Below, piece after piece: positions 1-7,071 of a DNA stretch of 34,281 nt. A program made the position numbers and the translations under genes. This DNA comes from Cupriavidus sp. UYMMa02A. GTDB taxonomy: Bacteria; Pseudomonadota; Gammaproteobacteria; Burkholderiales; Burkholderiaceae. The notes below the pieces were generated by a model, which worked only from the letters and a program-made list of their open reading frames with translations, had not been told where the DNA came from and did no database searches. The first letter of the stretch is position 1, and every line of letters starts with the position of its first letter. The DNA lies in assembly GCA_001725945.1 (NCBI GenBank), contig LRMT01000031.1, positions 1-34,281 on the forward strand, given 5' to 3'.

Positions 1-162
1 ACCGGCACAGCCGCCGGTGCGCCGGCCGTGCCGGTGGCAGCGCTTGCTTCGGGCATGGCCGAAGCCACGGCCACGGACCCGGCGCAGCGCGAGGCCCTTG
101 CCCGGAGGCTCCTGGAGGCTTGCCATGCGATCCCAGGGGCTGGACCCGCGTCAGGAAACTGA
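1..162 (+). CDS. C-terminal end of an unidentified protein (partial)
   Basis: An open frame enters from the left edge in frame 1 and stops at TGA 160-162, giving 53 residues that are rich in Ala and end in LEACHAIPGAGPASGN. The reading has normal high-GC codon use for this genome and stops 25 bases before the convergent end of the cyclase gene, a typical gene-tail spacing. No domain can be recognised from this tail. It could also be a chance open frame in GC-rich DNA. Confidence 0.4.
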   Translation, partial: TGTAAGAPAVPVAALASGMAEATATDPAQREALARRLLEACHAIPGAGPASGN

Positions 163-187
163 CCATGCGACCGCGATGCGCGCGCCG

Positions 188-1099
188 TCACACGCGCTCG
201 ACACGCACGAAGAACTCGACGCCCTCCTCCGTGCAGTCCATCGACTGGCCGAACGTGATCCAGCCGTGGCTGCGCAGCATGACGTCGTCGCGGCGCAGGA
301 TGAAGCCGTCCTCGCCGTCGATGGTGACATGGGTGCCGTTGGAGCTCCGATCGACCAGCACGTAACGGCCCGCGCGCGCCTCCACCGTGGCCTGGAAGCG
401 TGATGCGCGCCGGTCGGACACCACGATCGTCATGGTGTTGTCACGGCCGATGGTGACGGGTGCAGAGGCCAGGCTCATTTCGACCAGCGCCGAACGGTAG
501 CGCAGCGTGAGAAACACCGAACAGGCGGTTCGCGGGCTCTCCGTGTCGACCAGCGTCAGATCGGTGGCCTGCTGCCAGATCGCTTCGAACAGTTCGACCG
601 GCTGCTCCCTGCCGCGCACCTGTATCGGGTACAGGTAGCGCGTCGTCCGTCGCAGCCAGTCGGGAACCTGCCCGACGGATTCCGCGCTGGTGATAATCTG
701 CCCTCGGGAAGCGAGCTTGCACAGCCGTGCCGCAAGGTTCACCGTATCGCCGAACACATCGCCCGAGATATCGGAGAGTACCGGGCCATGGTGAAAGCCG
801 ATATGGATCGACATCGGCACACCGGACACCGGCGGAAGTTCGGACACCGCGTGCTGCATGTCGAGCGCGGCCTGCAGGGCGCGTTCCGCCGCGGGAAACA
901 GCACCATGATCTCGTCGCCGATGGTCTTCACGATGCGGCCGCCGCACGCCTGGGAACAGGACCGCATAACGTCGAGGCATCGCCCGATCGCGGCCATGGC
1001 CGCCGCGTTGCCGGCCACTTCGTACAGCCTCGTGCTGCCGCTGAGGTCGGCGAACATCACCGCCCCATCGGAAGCCTCGTTAAGCGGTTCTCGTTCCAT
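188..1099 (-). CDS. Class III adenylate/guanylate cyclase with C-terminal FHA domain
   Basis: Predicted soluble nucleotidyl cyclase of 303 residues. The cyclase domain spans about residues 12-170: MFADLSGSTRLYE carries the first metal-binding Asp, KTIGDEIMVLF carries the substrate Lys and second Asp, and DVFGDTVNLAARL carries the transition-state Asn and Arg, so the catalytic set looks complete. A forkhead-associated domain follows (about 208-295), with GRDNTM, the RRASRFQ strand and the SSNGTHV loop; the usual His after the SR pair is Gln. FHA domains bind phosphothreonine, so activity or localisation may be tied to a Ser/Thr kinase. The frame is intact. There is no signal peptide or membrane segment. 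No obvious Shine-Dalgarno precedes ATG 1099. cAMP versus cGMP product cannot be decided here. Confidence 0.88.
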   Translation of the reverse strand: MEREPLNEASDGAVMFADLSGSTRLYEVAGNAAAMAAIGRCLDVMRSCSQACGGRIVKTIGDEIMVLFPAAERALQAALDMQHAVSELPPVSGVPMSIHIGFHHGPVLSDISGDVFGDTVNLAARLCKLASRGQIITSAESVGQVPDWLRRTTRYLYPIQVRGREQPVELFEAIWQQATDLTLVDTESPRTACSVFLTLRYRSALVEMSLASAPVTIGRDNTMTIVVSDRRASRFQATVEARAGRYVLVDRSSNGTHVTIDGEDGFILRRDDVMLRSHGWITFGQSMDCTEEGVEFFVRVERV

Positions 1100-1312
1100 A
1101 TGCGCCGCCGCCCGCCATCCATGCCGGCGGGCCGGCTCCCCATTGCTGTCACGCGCTCGCGCAATGCTGGAATTCTGGCACCCGGACCGGCGATCCTCAA
1201 CCTGAATGCGAGGGACATTCGCCCGGATAAACAGTGACTCGCCGGCTACGACTGCAAAACAGCCGCGCCTGCAGGCACGGCAAGCCCCAACAAACCCAAA
1301 CCCCCAGCGCCG

Positions 1313-2023
1313 CTAACTCAACCCATCCAACACCCAATGCTGCCCATGCACCACCCCCGCGGCATCGGACGCCAGCACAGCCACCATCCGCGCCGCCGCT
1401 CCAGTCGACACCCATACCGAAGGATCCGTCCCAGGCATATCCCGCCGGTTAGCCGGCGTATCCAACACCCCCGGCGCGATGCTGTTCACGTTCACCCCGG
1501 AACCCCGCACTTCGCGCGACAGGCTCTCGACAAGCCGCTGCAGCGCACTCTTGGACGCACAGTAGGCCCCCATCGAGGCCACGCCCGCCGAAGCGCTGCG
1601 CGCCGTCACCGCAACGACCTTGCCGCTGCCTCGCGCCAGCATGGCCGGCATGAACGGCCGCGTCACGGCAATGAACGACCACGCGTTCAGATCCATCATC
1701 CTCATCCATGATTCGCGGCTGATGTCGTGCGTGGCTTCTCCCATCTCGAAGCCGCCGGCCACATGGACCAGTACGTCCACGGCACCGAAGACGTCCAGGA
1801 TCTCCGCCCCGACGCGGGCCATGGCAGCGTCCGAGGTGACATCGGCCTCGCGCAGCAGCATGCCGCTGTCCCCATCGGGATGGGCGAACACGCTTTGCAG
1901 GTGCTGCAGGTCGCGGTCGATCAGGGCCAGCCGGCAGCCCTCTCCGGCAAATCGGCTGGCCACGGCGCGGCCCAGGGCGCCAGCGGCGCCGGTGATGACG
2001 ACATGTCGAACGGCAGCTTCCAT
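1313..2023 (-). CDS. Short-chain dehydrogenase/reductase (SDR)
   Basis: NAD(P)-dependent oxidoreductase of the classical SDR family, 236 residues. A Rossmann nucleotide-binding motif TGAAGALG lies near residue 12, a DVTSD segment follows beta-strand 3, and VLVHVAGG stands in for the NNAG motif. The catalytic pair is Ser in TARSASAG and YCASK (Tyr-x3-Lys). The C-terminus ends in GQHWVLDG, as usual for the family. ATG 2023 is chosen because GGAG stands 8 bases upstream; an in-frame ATG 51 bases further out lacks such a site and would add a non-family extension. The acidic residue after beta-2 (LIDRD) suggests preference for NAD(H). Substrate unknown. It diverges from the rhtA-like exporter, with 175 bases between the starts. 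Confidence 0.87.
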   Translation of the reverse strand: MEAAVRHVVITGAAGALGRAVASRFAGEGCRLALIDRDLQHLQSVFAHPDGDSGMLLREADVTSDAAMARVGAEILDVFGAVDVLVHVAGGFEMGEATHDISRESWMRMMDLNAWSFIAVTRPFMPAMLARGSGKVVAVTARSASAGVASMGAYCASKSALQRLVESLSREVRGSGVNVNSIAPGVLDTPANRRDMPGTDPSVWVSTGAAARMVAVLASDAAGVVHGQHWVLDGLS

Positions 2024-2198
2024 CTTCACGCTCCGGTAGCAAAGGACTGCCTCCACCATAGTCGGGCGGCGCACAAAGGGAAATGTCGATGTCGGCTGAA
2101 CTGTACAGAGCGGAATCGTGGCGCCCGTCTATGGCGCGCGGCCCGTACATGGCCCATGATGCCGCTGCATCACCCTACCAGGACTCCAGGATCTCCAA

Positions 2199-3069
2199 TT
2201 GCCCCTGACCCGCCTGCGGCAAAGCGCCACCCTTCTCGCCGTCGTGGCCCTGATCGGCTCGATGGCCTCCCTGTGCATCGGCACCTCGTTCGCCAAGACG
2301 CTGTTCTCGGCGCTCGGGGCACAGGGGACGACCGCCCTGCGCGTGAGCTTCTCGGCGCTGATCCTGCTCGCCGTGTGGCGGCCGTGGCGGATGCCGCTTT
2401 CCGCCGCCAACGCCCGGGCCATCGCGCTGTACGGCGCCGCGCTTGGCGCGACCAACCTGCTGTTCTATATGTCGTTGCGCACCATTCCGCTGGGACTGGC
2501 GATTGCGGTCGAGTTCACGGGCCCGCTGACGGTAGCCGTGCTGTCGTCGCGGCGTGCCATCGATTTCCTCTGGATTGCCTTCGCCGTGACGGGGCTGTTG
2601 CTGCTGCTGCCGCTGGGCGAGGCTTCCGCCCATCTCGATCCGGTCGGCATCGGCTTTGCGCTGGCCGCGGGCGTCGGCTGGGCGCTCTATATCATCTTCG
2701 GCCAGCGTGCCGGCAACGCCCATGGCGGCCAGGCCACCTCGCTCGGGTTGACCATGGCCGCGCTGGTGGTGCTGCCGTTCGGCGTGGCCCACGCGGGCAC
2801 GGCCATGCTCAGCCCGCCGCTGCTGCTTGCGGGGCTCGCCGTAGGCGTGCTGTCGAGCGCGATCCCCTACTCGCTGGAAATGGTGGCGCTCAAGCGCCTG
2901 CCGCGGCGCACGTTCGGCATCCTGCTCAGCATGGAGCCAGCCATGGGCGCTTGGCCGGGCTCGTGTTCCTGCACGAGCAGCTGAATACGATCCAGTGGAT
3001 GGCGATCGCCAGCATCATCGTGCCTCGATCGGGTGCACGGCCACTGCGCGGAGCAAGCCTGCCGCCTGA
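2199..3069 (+). CDS. rhtA: RhtA-type threonine/homoserine exporter, EamA/DMT family (two frame breaks)
   Basis: Inner-membrane drug/metabolite transporter with about ten hydrophobic segments. The order of motifs follows E. coli RhtA: SMASLCIGTSFAKTLF, GTTALRVSFSALILL, LFYMSLRTIPLGLAIAVEFTGPL, a GWALYIIFGQRAG start to the second repeat, and PYSLEMVALKRLPRRTFGILLSMEPA. RhtA exports threonine, homoserine and related amino acids. The frame breaks near 2950 (after SMEPAMGA, before LAGLVFLHEQLNTIQW) and again near 3022 (expected IIVASIGCTA); restoring one base at each gives a normal end at TGA 3067. The start is taken as TTG 2199 with AGG 8 bases upstream; an internal ATG at 2262 would cut the first helix. 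Only the breaks reduce certainty. Confidence 0.8.
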
Positions 3070-3118
3070 CCGGTTCCGCGCAGTTCCCGGAACGGCTCGG
3101 CCGTGATGGCGGCCCATT

Positions 3119-3147
3119 CATGGTTTTCCCTTGACATGGTTTTCCCT
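3119..3147 (+). repeat. 13-bp direct repeat with a 3-base spacer
   Basis: CATGGTTTTCCCT occurs at 3119-3131 and exactly again at 3135-3147, a period of 16 bases. The junction creates a consensus -35 hexamer TTGACA (3131-3136), but no good -10 follows at 16-18 bases. It lies about 90 bases upstream of the Bug receptor start and may be a regulator site. Confidence 0.6.
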
Positions 3148-3233
3148 CTGCGCCCCACGCTTGACTGAACATGGGTGGGGCGCCAAATTGGACCGCGCAG
3201 TACAACCCGGCGCCCAATACAGGAGACAAAACA

Positions 3234-4207
3234 TGCGGACCATCAGGATGGCACTGGCAGCATTCGGACTCATGACCGGCCTCTGTTCGGTTGCTGCGGC
3301 GCAGGCGTGGCCGGGCAAGCCCATCACCATGGTGTTGCCGTTCCCCGCAGGCGGTTCAGCCGATGTCGTCGGCCGCGCATGGCCGACGAAATGGGCAGGC
3401 GCCTGGGCCAGCCCATGGTCGTCGAGAACCGTGCCGGCGCCAGCGGCATCGTGGGCGCGAGCTATGTCGCCAAGGCGCCCGCCGATGGCTACACCGTGAT
3501 GTTCACCACCACGCTGCCCATCATGACGAACCAGTTCGTGTACGCAAAGCTGCCCTACGATCCGCGCAAGGACTTCGCGCTGATCTCGCAGGTCGCCACG
3601 GGCCACCTGGTCATGGCGGTACACCCGTCGGTGCAGGCCAAAAGCGTGAAGGACTTCGTCGCCTGGGCGCAGCACAACAAGGGCAAGGTCAACTACGGCT
3701 CGTGGGGCGTCGGCTCGGCCGCGCACCTGATGGGCGCTTTCCTCAGCAACAGCCGCAACATGGATATGAGCCATATCGCCTACAAGGGCGAGGCGCCCAT
3801 GCTGCAGGACCTGATCGGCGGACAGGTGCAGATGGCGATCGGCTCGTATATGTCGATCAAGCCCTATCTGGAGTCCGGCAAGCTGCGCGCGCTCGCCGTG
3901 ACCGGTGACAAGCGCATCGATGGCATCTCGGATGTGCCGACGTTCCAGCAGGCGGGACTGACGGAGCCGGAGTTCCGGCCGGTCGGCTGGCTCGTGCTGG
4001 TGCGCCCGCGGCCACGCCGGCGCCGGTGCTCGCCCGACTCGAGAAGGAAGCCATCGCGGCAGCCAATACCACGGCCGTCAAGGCACGCCTGCAGGTCGCC
4101 GGGCTGGAAGCATGGGCACCACGTCGGCCCGCTTCCGCGACGATTACCAGACGGCCATGCCGGTGCTCGAGCGCGTCGTGAAGATTTCCGGCGCACGGGT
4201 CGAGTAA
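3234..4207 (+). CDS. Bug/TctC-family periplasmic solute receptor (three frame breaks)
   Basis: Extracytoplasmic binding protein of the tripartite tricarboxylate transporter receptor (Bug) family, greatly expanded in Burkholderiales. A Sec signal peptide covers residues 1-22 (RTIRMALAAFGLMTG...VAAAQA), followed by the family start WPGKPITMVLPFPAGGSADVV, then QPMVVENRAGASGIVGA, PADGYTVMF, VNYGSWGVGSAAHL, MLQDLIGGQVQMAI and GKLRALAVTGDKR. AGGAG 7 bases upstream fixes ATG 3234. Frame breaks lie near 3378, 4002 and 4111; one missing base at each restores about 324 residues ending at TAA 4205-4207, the normal family length. No TctA/TctB membrane genes are nearby, so it is an orphan receptor. Ligand unknown. 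Confidence 0.85.
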
Positions 4208-4222
4208 CCCGGCAAGCCCGGC

Positions 4223-4840
4223 TCAGCGGGCACTGAACCAGTCGGCCGGCAGCCGCGCGAGAGTGTCCGCGCCGGCTGGCGCGAATGCGAGCACGGCTTC
4301 GTGCAGGAAGCTGTCTTCCGGGTTGCGCCGGCAGTGGAAGCCCAGTCCGCGCAGAACGGCCAGCATGCGGCGGTTCTCGCTGAGCACGTCGCCGCGGATT
4401 TGGCGCAAGCCGGCGGCCTGCGCCAGTTGCAGCAGCCGTGCGATCAGCCGGCGGCCAAGACCTTGTCCCTGCCAGGCATCGGCCACGATCACGGCGAATT
4501 CCGCCGTGCCCTGGCCCGTCACCACGAACTGGCCGTTGGCGATCACGGCCTCGGCCGCGCCGTCCGTGCCCGGGACCGTCACTACAAGGGCCACGCCGTC
4601 CGCGCCCGGGGTGACCAGGCCATCGACGATGTCATCGGCGACACGCCCGCCCGTCAGGAAGCGGAAGTAGCGGCTCTCGCGCGACAACTCGTCGACCATC
4701 CCGCGCACCGCCACCCCGTCTTCGGCATGCGCCCCGCGCAGCGTCACTTGTTCCCCGCGCCGCAGCGCCCAGCTTTCTTTCCTGACCGGTTGTGACGCCC
4801 GCGCTTCCGGTTCAAGCCATGCTCCGATCATTTCCGCCAC
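4223..4840 (-). CDS. GNAT-family N-acetyltransferase
   Basis: Predicted acetyl-CoA-dependent N-acetyltransferase, 205 residues, intact frame. Motif A is VADAWQGQGLGRRLI (about residues 119-133), the Q/RxxGxG/A pyrophosphate loop; the following ENRRMLAVLRGLGF matches motif B. The N-terminal half (VTLRGAHAEDGVAVRGMVDELSRESRYFRFL) is typical of the GNAT module found alone or fused to acyl-CoA synthetase-like proteins that acetylate proteins. It is transcribed divergently from the HxlR regulator, with about 80 bases between the starts that contain an inverted-repeat operator, so it is a likely HxlR target. The substrate cannot be told from the sequence. Confidence 0.8.
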   Translation of the reverse strand: MAEMIGAWLEPEARASQPVRKESWALRRGEQVTLRGAHAEDGVAVRGMVDELSRESRYFRFLTGGRVADDIVDGLVTPGADGVALVVTVPGTDGAAEAVIANGQFVVTGQGTAEFAVIVADAWQGQGLGRRLIARLLQLAQAAGLRQIRGDVLSENRRMLAVLRGLGFHCRRNPEDSFLHEAVLAFAPAGADTLARLPADWFSAR

Positions 4841-4902
4841 CTGACTTCATAATTCGTAGCCAGATTATAGGAGAATGGCTGACTTTTGCAAATGAAGTCA
4901 GC
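4841..4902. promoter_or_regulatory. Probable HxlR operator in the GNAT-HxlR divergent promoter
   Basis: GCTGACTT (4878-4885) and its exact complement AAGTCAGC (4895-4902) form an 8-bp inverted repeat with a 9-base spacer. A further copy CTGACTTCAT (4841-4850) is perfectly complementary to ATGAAGTCAG (4892-4901). The cluster ends 20 bases before the HxlR start and begins one base upstream of the GNAT start, so bound regulator could control both genes. HxlR-type winged-helix dimers bind such dyads; that this regulator does so is inference. Confidence 0.65.
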
Positions 4903-4921
4903 GTGCTATGCTCAGTGCATC

Positions 4922-5389
4922 ATGAAAGCCACGGCCTCTGACCTTCGCGACTGTTCGATTGCCTCTACGCTATCGCTGATTGGCGAAAAGTGGACGATCC
5001 TGATCCTGCGCGACCTCTTCAGCGGTATCAGCCGCTTTGATGACTTCCTGCGCCGGCTGGAATGCTCCCCGGCCGTGCTCTCCGCCCGACTGAAGACGCT
5101 GACCGAAGCCGGCCTGGTGCGGCGCGTCAGCTACAAGGAGCCGGGTGAGCGCGAGCGCTTCGAGTACCGGCCCACCCGCTCCGCGGTGGAATTGCTGCCG
5201 GTTCTGGTAGGGCTGATGCAATGGGGCGATCGCCACTTGGCGGCCGACGGCACCGGCCCGGTGGAAATCCGTTCGCGCAGCAATGGCCAGCGCGTCAGTG
5301 CAGCGCTGGTCGATGAAGAAGGCCGGGCCGTGTCGCCGTCCGATATGGCCCTCATACCTCTGGCGCGACCGACCACCCGGCAAGACTGA
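4922..5389 (+). CDS. HxlR-family winged-helix transcriptional regulator
   Basis: DNA-binding regulator of about 155 residues with an intact frame. The HxlR signature is present: CSIASTLSLIGEKWTILILRDL, GISRFDDFLRRLECSPAVLSARLKTLTEAGLVRR and YRPTRSAVELLPVLVGLMQWGD. It has the single N-terminal Cys (DCSIAST) common in thiol- or electrophile-sensing members such as HypR/YodB, so redox sensing is possible but unproven. ATG 4922 is preferred over an ATG at 4886 because the earlier one lies within the operator dyad and would add 12 residues not seen in the family. It is divergent from the GNAT gene and probably autoregulated through the dyads at 4841-4902. Confidence 0.88.
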   Translation: MKATASDLRDCSIASTLSLIGEKWTILILRDLFSGISRFDDFLRRLECSPAVLSARLKTLTEAGLVRRVSYKEPGERERFEYRPTRSAVELLPVLVGLMQWGDRHLAADGTGPVEIRSRSNGQRVSAALVDEEGRAVSPSDMALIPLARPTTRQD

Positions 5390-5420
5390 TCCGCGCGGCA
5401 CCGCCGCGATACATTGCATC

Positions 5421-5477
5421 GCACCATCAGCGTGCCCGCCCGCCACGGGCGCCCCATCGCAGCGCACGGATGGTGCG
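5421..5477. promoter_or_regulatory. NtrC-like enhancer dyads upstream of the nitrate operon
   Basis: GCACCATCAGCGTGC (5421-5435) has GCAC and GTGC half-sites 7 bases apart, the spacing of the classical NtrC box TGCACC-N5-GGTGCA. A second dyad, CGCAC-N5-GTGCG (5463-5477), lies closer. GCACCATC (5421-5428) is also exactly complementary to GATGGTGC (5469-5476). Their centres fall about 127 and 85 bases upstream of the transcript start predicted from the sigma54 promoter, the usual enhancer distance. Confidence 0.55.
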
Positions 5478-5528
5478 TTCGCCGCCCTCCGGCGCCGCGA
5501 AATATCCGCTTACCATCACTCCACCCCC

Positions 5529-5544
5529 TGGCACAGCCCTTGCG
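5529..5544 (+). promoter_or_regulatory. Sigma54 (RpoN) promoter of the nitrate assimilation operon
   Basis: TGGCACAGCCCTTGC (5529-5543) matches the sigma54 consensus TGGCAC-N5-TTGC at every conserved position, with correct -24 GG to -12 GC spacing. The predicted transcript start is about 5553-5556, exactly where the first leader hairpin begins. Sigma54 control with NtrC activation is standard for nitrogen assimilation genes. Confidence 0.85.
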
Positions 5545-5552
5545 TAAATGAC

Positions 5553-5637
5553 GTGGGCGGATCAACGGCGATCCTACCCACCTCATAAACGCGGCGGCTA
5601 TGCCATGTAGCCGCCGACAGGACAACGGCGTCCCCTG
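5553..5637 (+). ncRNA. ANTAR-type antitermination leader RNA (two AACGGC hexaloops)
   Basis: Hairpin P1 has stem GGATC (5559-5563)/GATCC (5570-5574) closing loop AACGGC (5564-5569), extended by GTGGG (5553-5557)/CCCAC (5577-5581). Hairpin P2 has stem GGAC (5620-5623)/GTCC (5630-5633) closing the same loop AACGGC (5624-5629), extended by CA/TG over a two-base bulge. Both loops have A at position 1 and G at position 4, the defining feature of RNAs bound by ANTAR-domain proteins such as NasR and NasT. A further hairpin (9-bp arms 5592-5600/5608-5616) lies in the linker. The 3' arm of P2 overlaps the 5' arm of the terminator, so P2 and terminator exclude each other: an ANTAR protein stabilising P1-P2 would allow read-through. 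The regulator gene is not in this window. Confidence 0.85.
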
Positions 5638-5675
5638 ATCCGGTCGAAGACCGGATTGCGGGACGCGTTTGTTTT
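5628..5675 (+). terminator. Intrinsic terminator of the nitrate leader (attenuator)
   Basis: Arms GCGTCCC (5628-5634) and GGGACGC (5660-5666) enclose an inner 8-bp stem ATCCGGTC (5638-5645)/GACCGGAT (5649-5656) with a GAA turn. The stem is followed by the U-rich run TTTGTTTT (5668-5675). It ends 15 bases before the transporter ATG, so it must be overcome for the operon to be expressed. Its 5' arm shares 5630-5633 with hairpin P2. Confidence 0.85.
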
Positions 5676-5690
5676 ACGGAGCAAGCGACG

Positions 5691-7003
5691 ATGAACGGTA
5701 AAGCCACCCGCATCCAGTTGTTTAGTCTGGGCACTCCGCAGATGCGCGCCTTCCACCTGACCTGGATGGCGTTCTTCGTCTGCTTCTTCGCGTGGTTTGC
5801 CTGCGCACCGCTGATGCCGGTGATCAAGGGCCAGTTCGGCCTGACCGCTGGCCAGATCGCCAACATCAATATCGCCGCGGTGGCGGTGACCATCCTCGTG
5901 CGGCTGGTAATCGGCCCGATGTGCGACCGCTTCGGCCCGCGCAAGACCTACACCGGTTTGCTGGCACTCGGTGCGCTTCCCGTGCTGGGCGTGGCGTTTG
6001 CGCAGAGCTATGAAACGTTCCTCGTGTTCCGCCTGCTGATCGGCGCGGTCGGCGCGAGCTTCGTCATCACGCAGTACCACACCTCGGTGATGTTCGCGCC
6101 CAACGTAGTGGGCACCGCTAATGCGGCAGCGGCCGGCTGGGGCAATGCCGGCGGCGGCGCTGCTCAGGCACTGATGCCGTTGCTGCTCGGCGCGGTGCTG
6201 ATGCTGGGCGTCGACCACATGATGGGCTGGCGCGTGGCGCTGCTGGTGCCGGGCGTGCTGATGCTGGTGATGGCCGTCGTCTACTGGTGCTTCACGCAGG
6301 ACTGCCCCGAAGGCAACTACGCGGACATGCGCGCACGCGGCCAGGCCATCACGGGCAGCGGCAAGGGCGGCGGCTGGGAGAGCTTCCGCATGGCCAGCGC
6401 CAACTACCGCGTGTGGCTGCTGTTCATTACGTATGGCGCGTGCTTCGGCGTCGAGATCTTCATCCATAACATCGCCGCCACCTTTTACGTGGACCACTTC
6501 GGCCTGAGCCTGAAGGCCGCGGGCCTGGCGGCCGGCAGCTTCGGCCTGCTCGCGCTGTTTGCCCGCGCGCTGGGCGGCTGGCTGTCGGACAAGGCGGCAC
6601 GCCGCCGCGGCCTGGATGCGCGCTCGACGCTGCTGTTCGTGCTGATCCTCGGCGAAGGCCTGGGCCTGCTGTGGTTCGCGCAAGCAGCACCGTGACGCTG
6701 GCCGTGGTCGGCATGCTGCTGTTCGGCCTGTTCACCCACATGGCCTGCGGCGCCACCTATGCGCTGGTGCCCTTCATCGACCGCAAGGCGCTCGGGGGCG
6801 TGGCCGGCATCATCGGTGCCGGCGGCAACGTGGGCGCGGTGGCCGCGGGCTTCCTGCTAAAGGGCCTGGGCGACCTGCAGCAGACGCTGACCATGCTGGG
6901 CGTGCTGGCGACACTGGCCGCGCTGTGCGCCATCGCCATCCGCTTCAGCGCCGAGCACAAGGCGCAGGAACAGGCGCTCTACGACAGCGCGCTGGCCAAC
7001 TGA
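5691..7003 (+). CDS. Nitrate/nitrite MFS transporter, NNP family (one frame break)
   Basis: Inner-membrane transporter of about 437 residues and 12 membrane segments that brings nitrate into the cell. Both nitrate signature motifs are visible: GWGNAGGGAAQALMPLL in the fifth segment and GIIGAGGNVGAVAAGFLL in the eleventh. MFS loop motif GPMCDRFGPRKTY and the substrate Arg in FLVFRLLIGAVGASF are also present. It is the first gene of the operon, 15 bases after the leader terminator, with GGAG 10 bases upstream of the ATG. The frame breaks near 6684 (…LLWFAQ | STVTLAVVGMLL…); one missing base restores the rest to TGA 7001-7003. NarK-type and NasA-type names are both used for this family; the operon context points to assimilation. 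Confidence 0.87.
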
Positions 7004-7071
7004 ATGTACTGCATCTCCACGACAACAGCATCCAGAGCAGCGCTGACTGACTACCGGACAAGGAACGCATC

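Noticed and set aside
1727..3106. Plus-strand open frame of 459 codons spanning the SDR and rhtA genes
   Set aside because: It crosses two recognised genes in wrong frames. Only its last part matters, because it carries the true RhtA C-terminus after a frame break.
3131..3165. Sigma70 promoter from the TTGACA at 3131
   Set aside because: No acceptable -10 hexamer lies 16-18 bases downstream.
5598..6683. Minus-strand open frame of 361 codons opposite the nitrate transporter
   Set aside because: Antisense shadow with a composition of Arg/His/Gln/Ala repeats; it also runs across the leader terminator.
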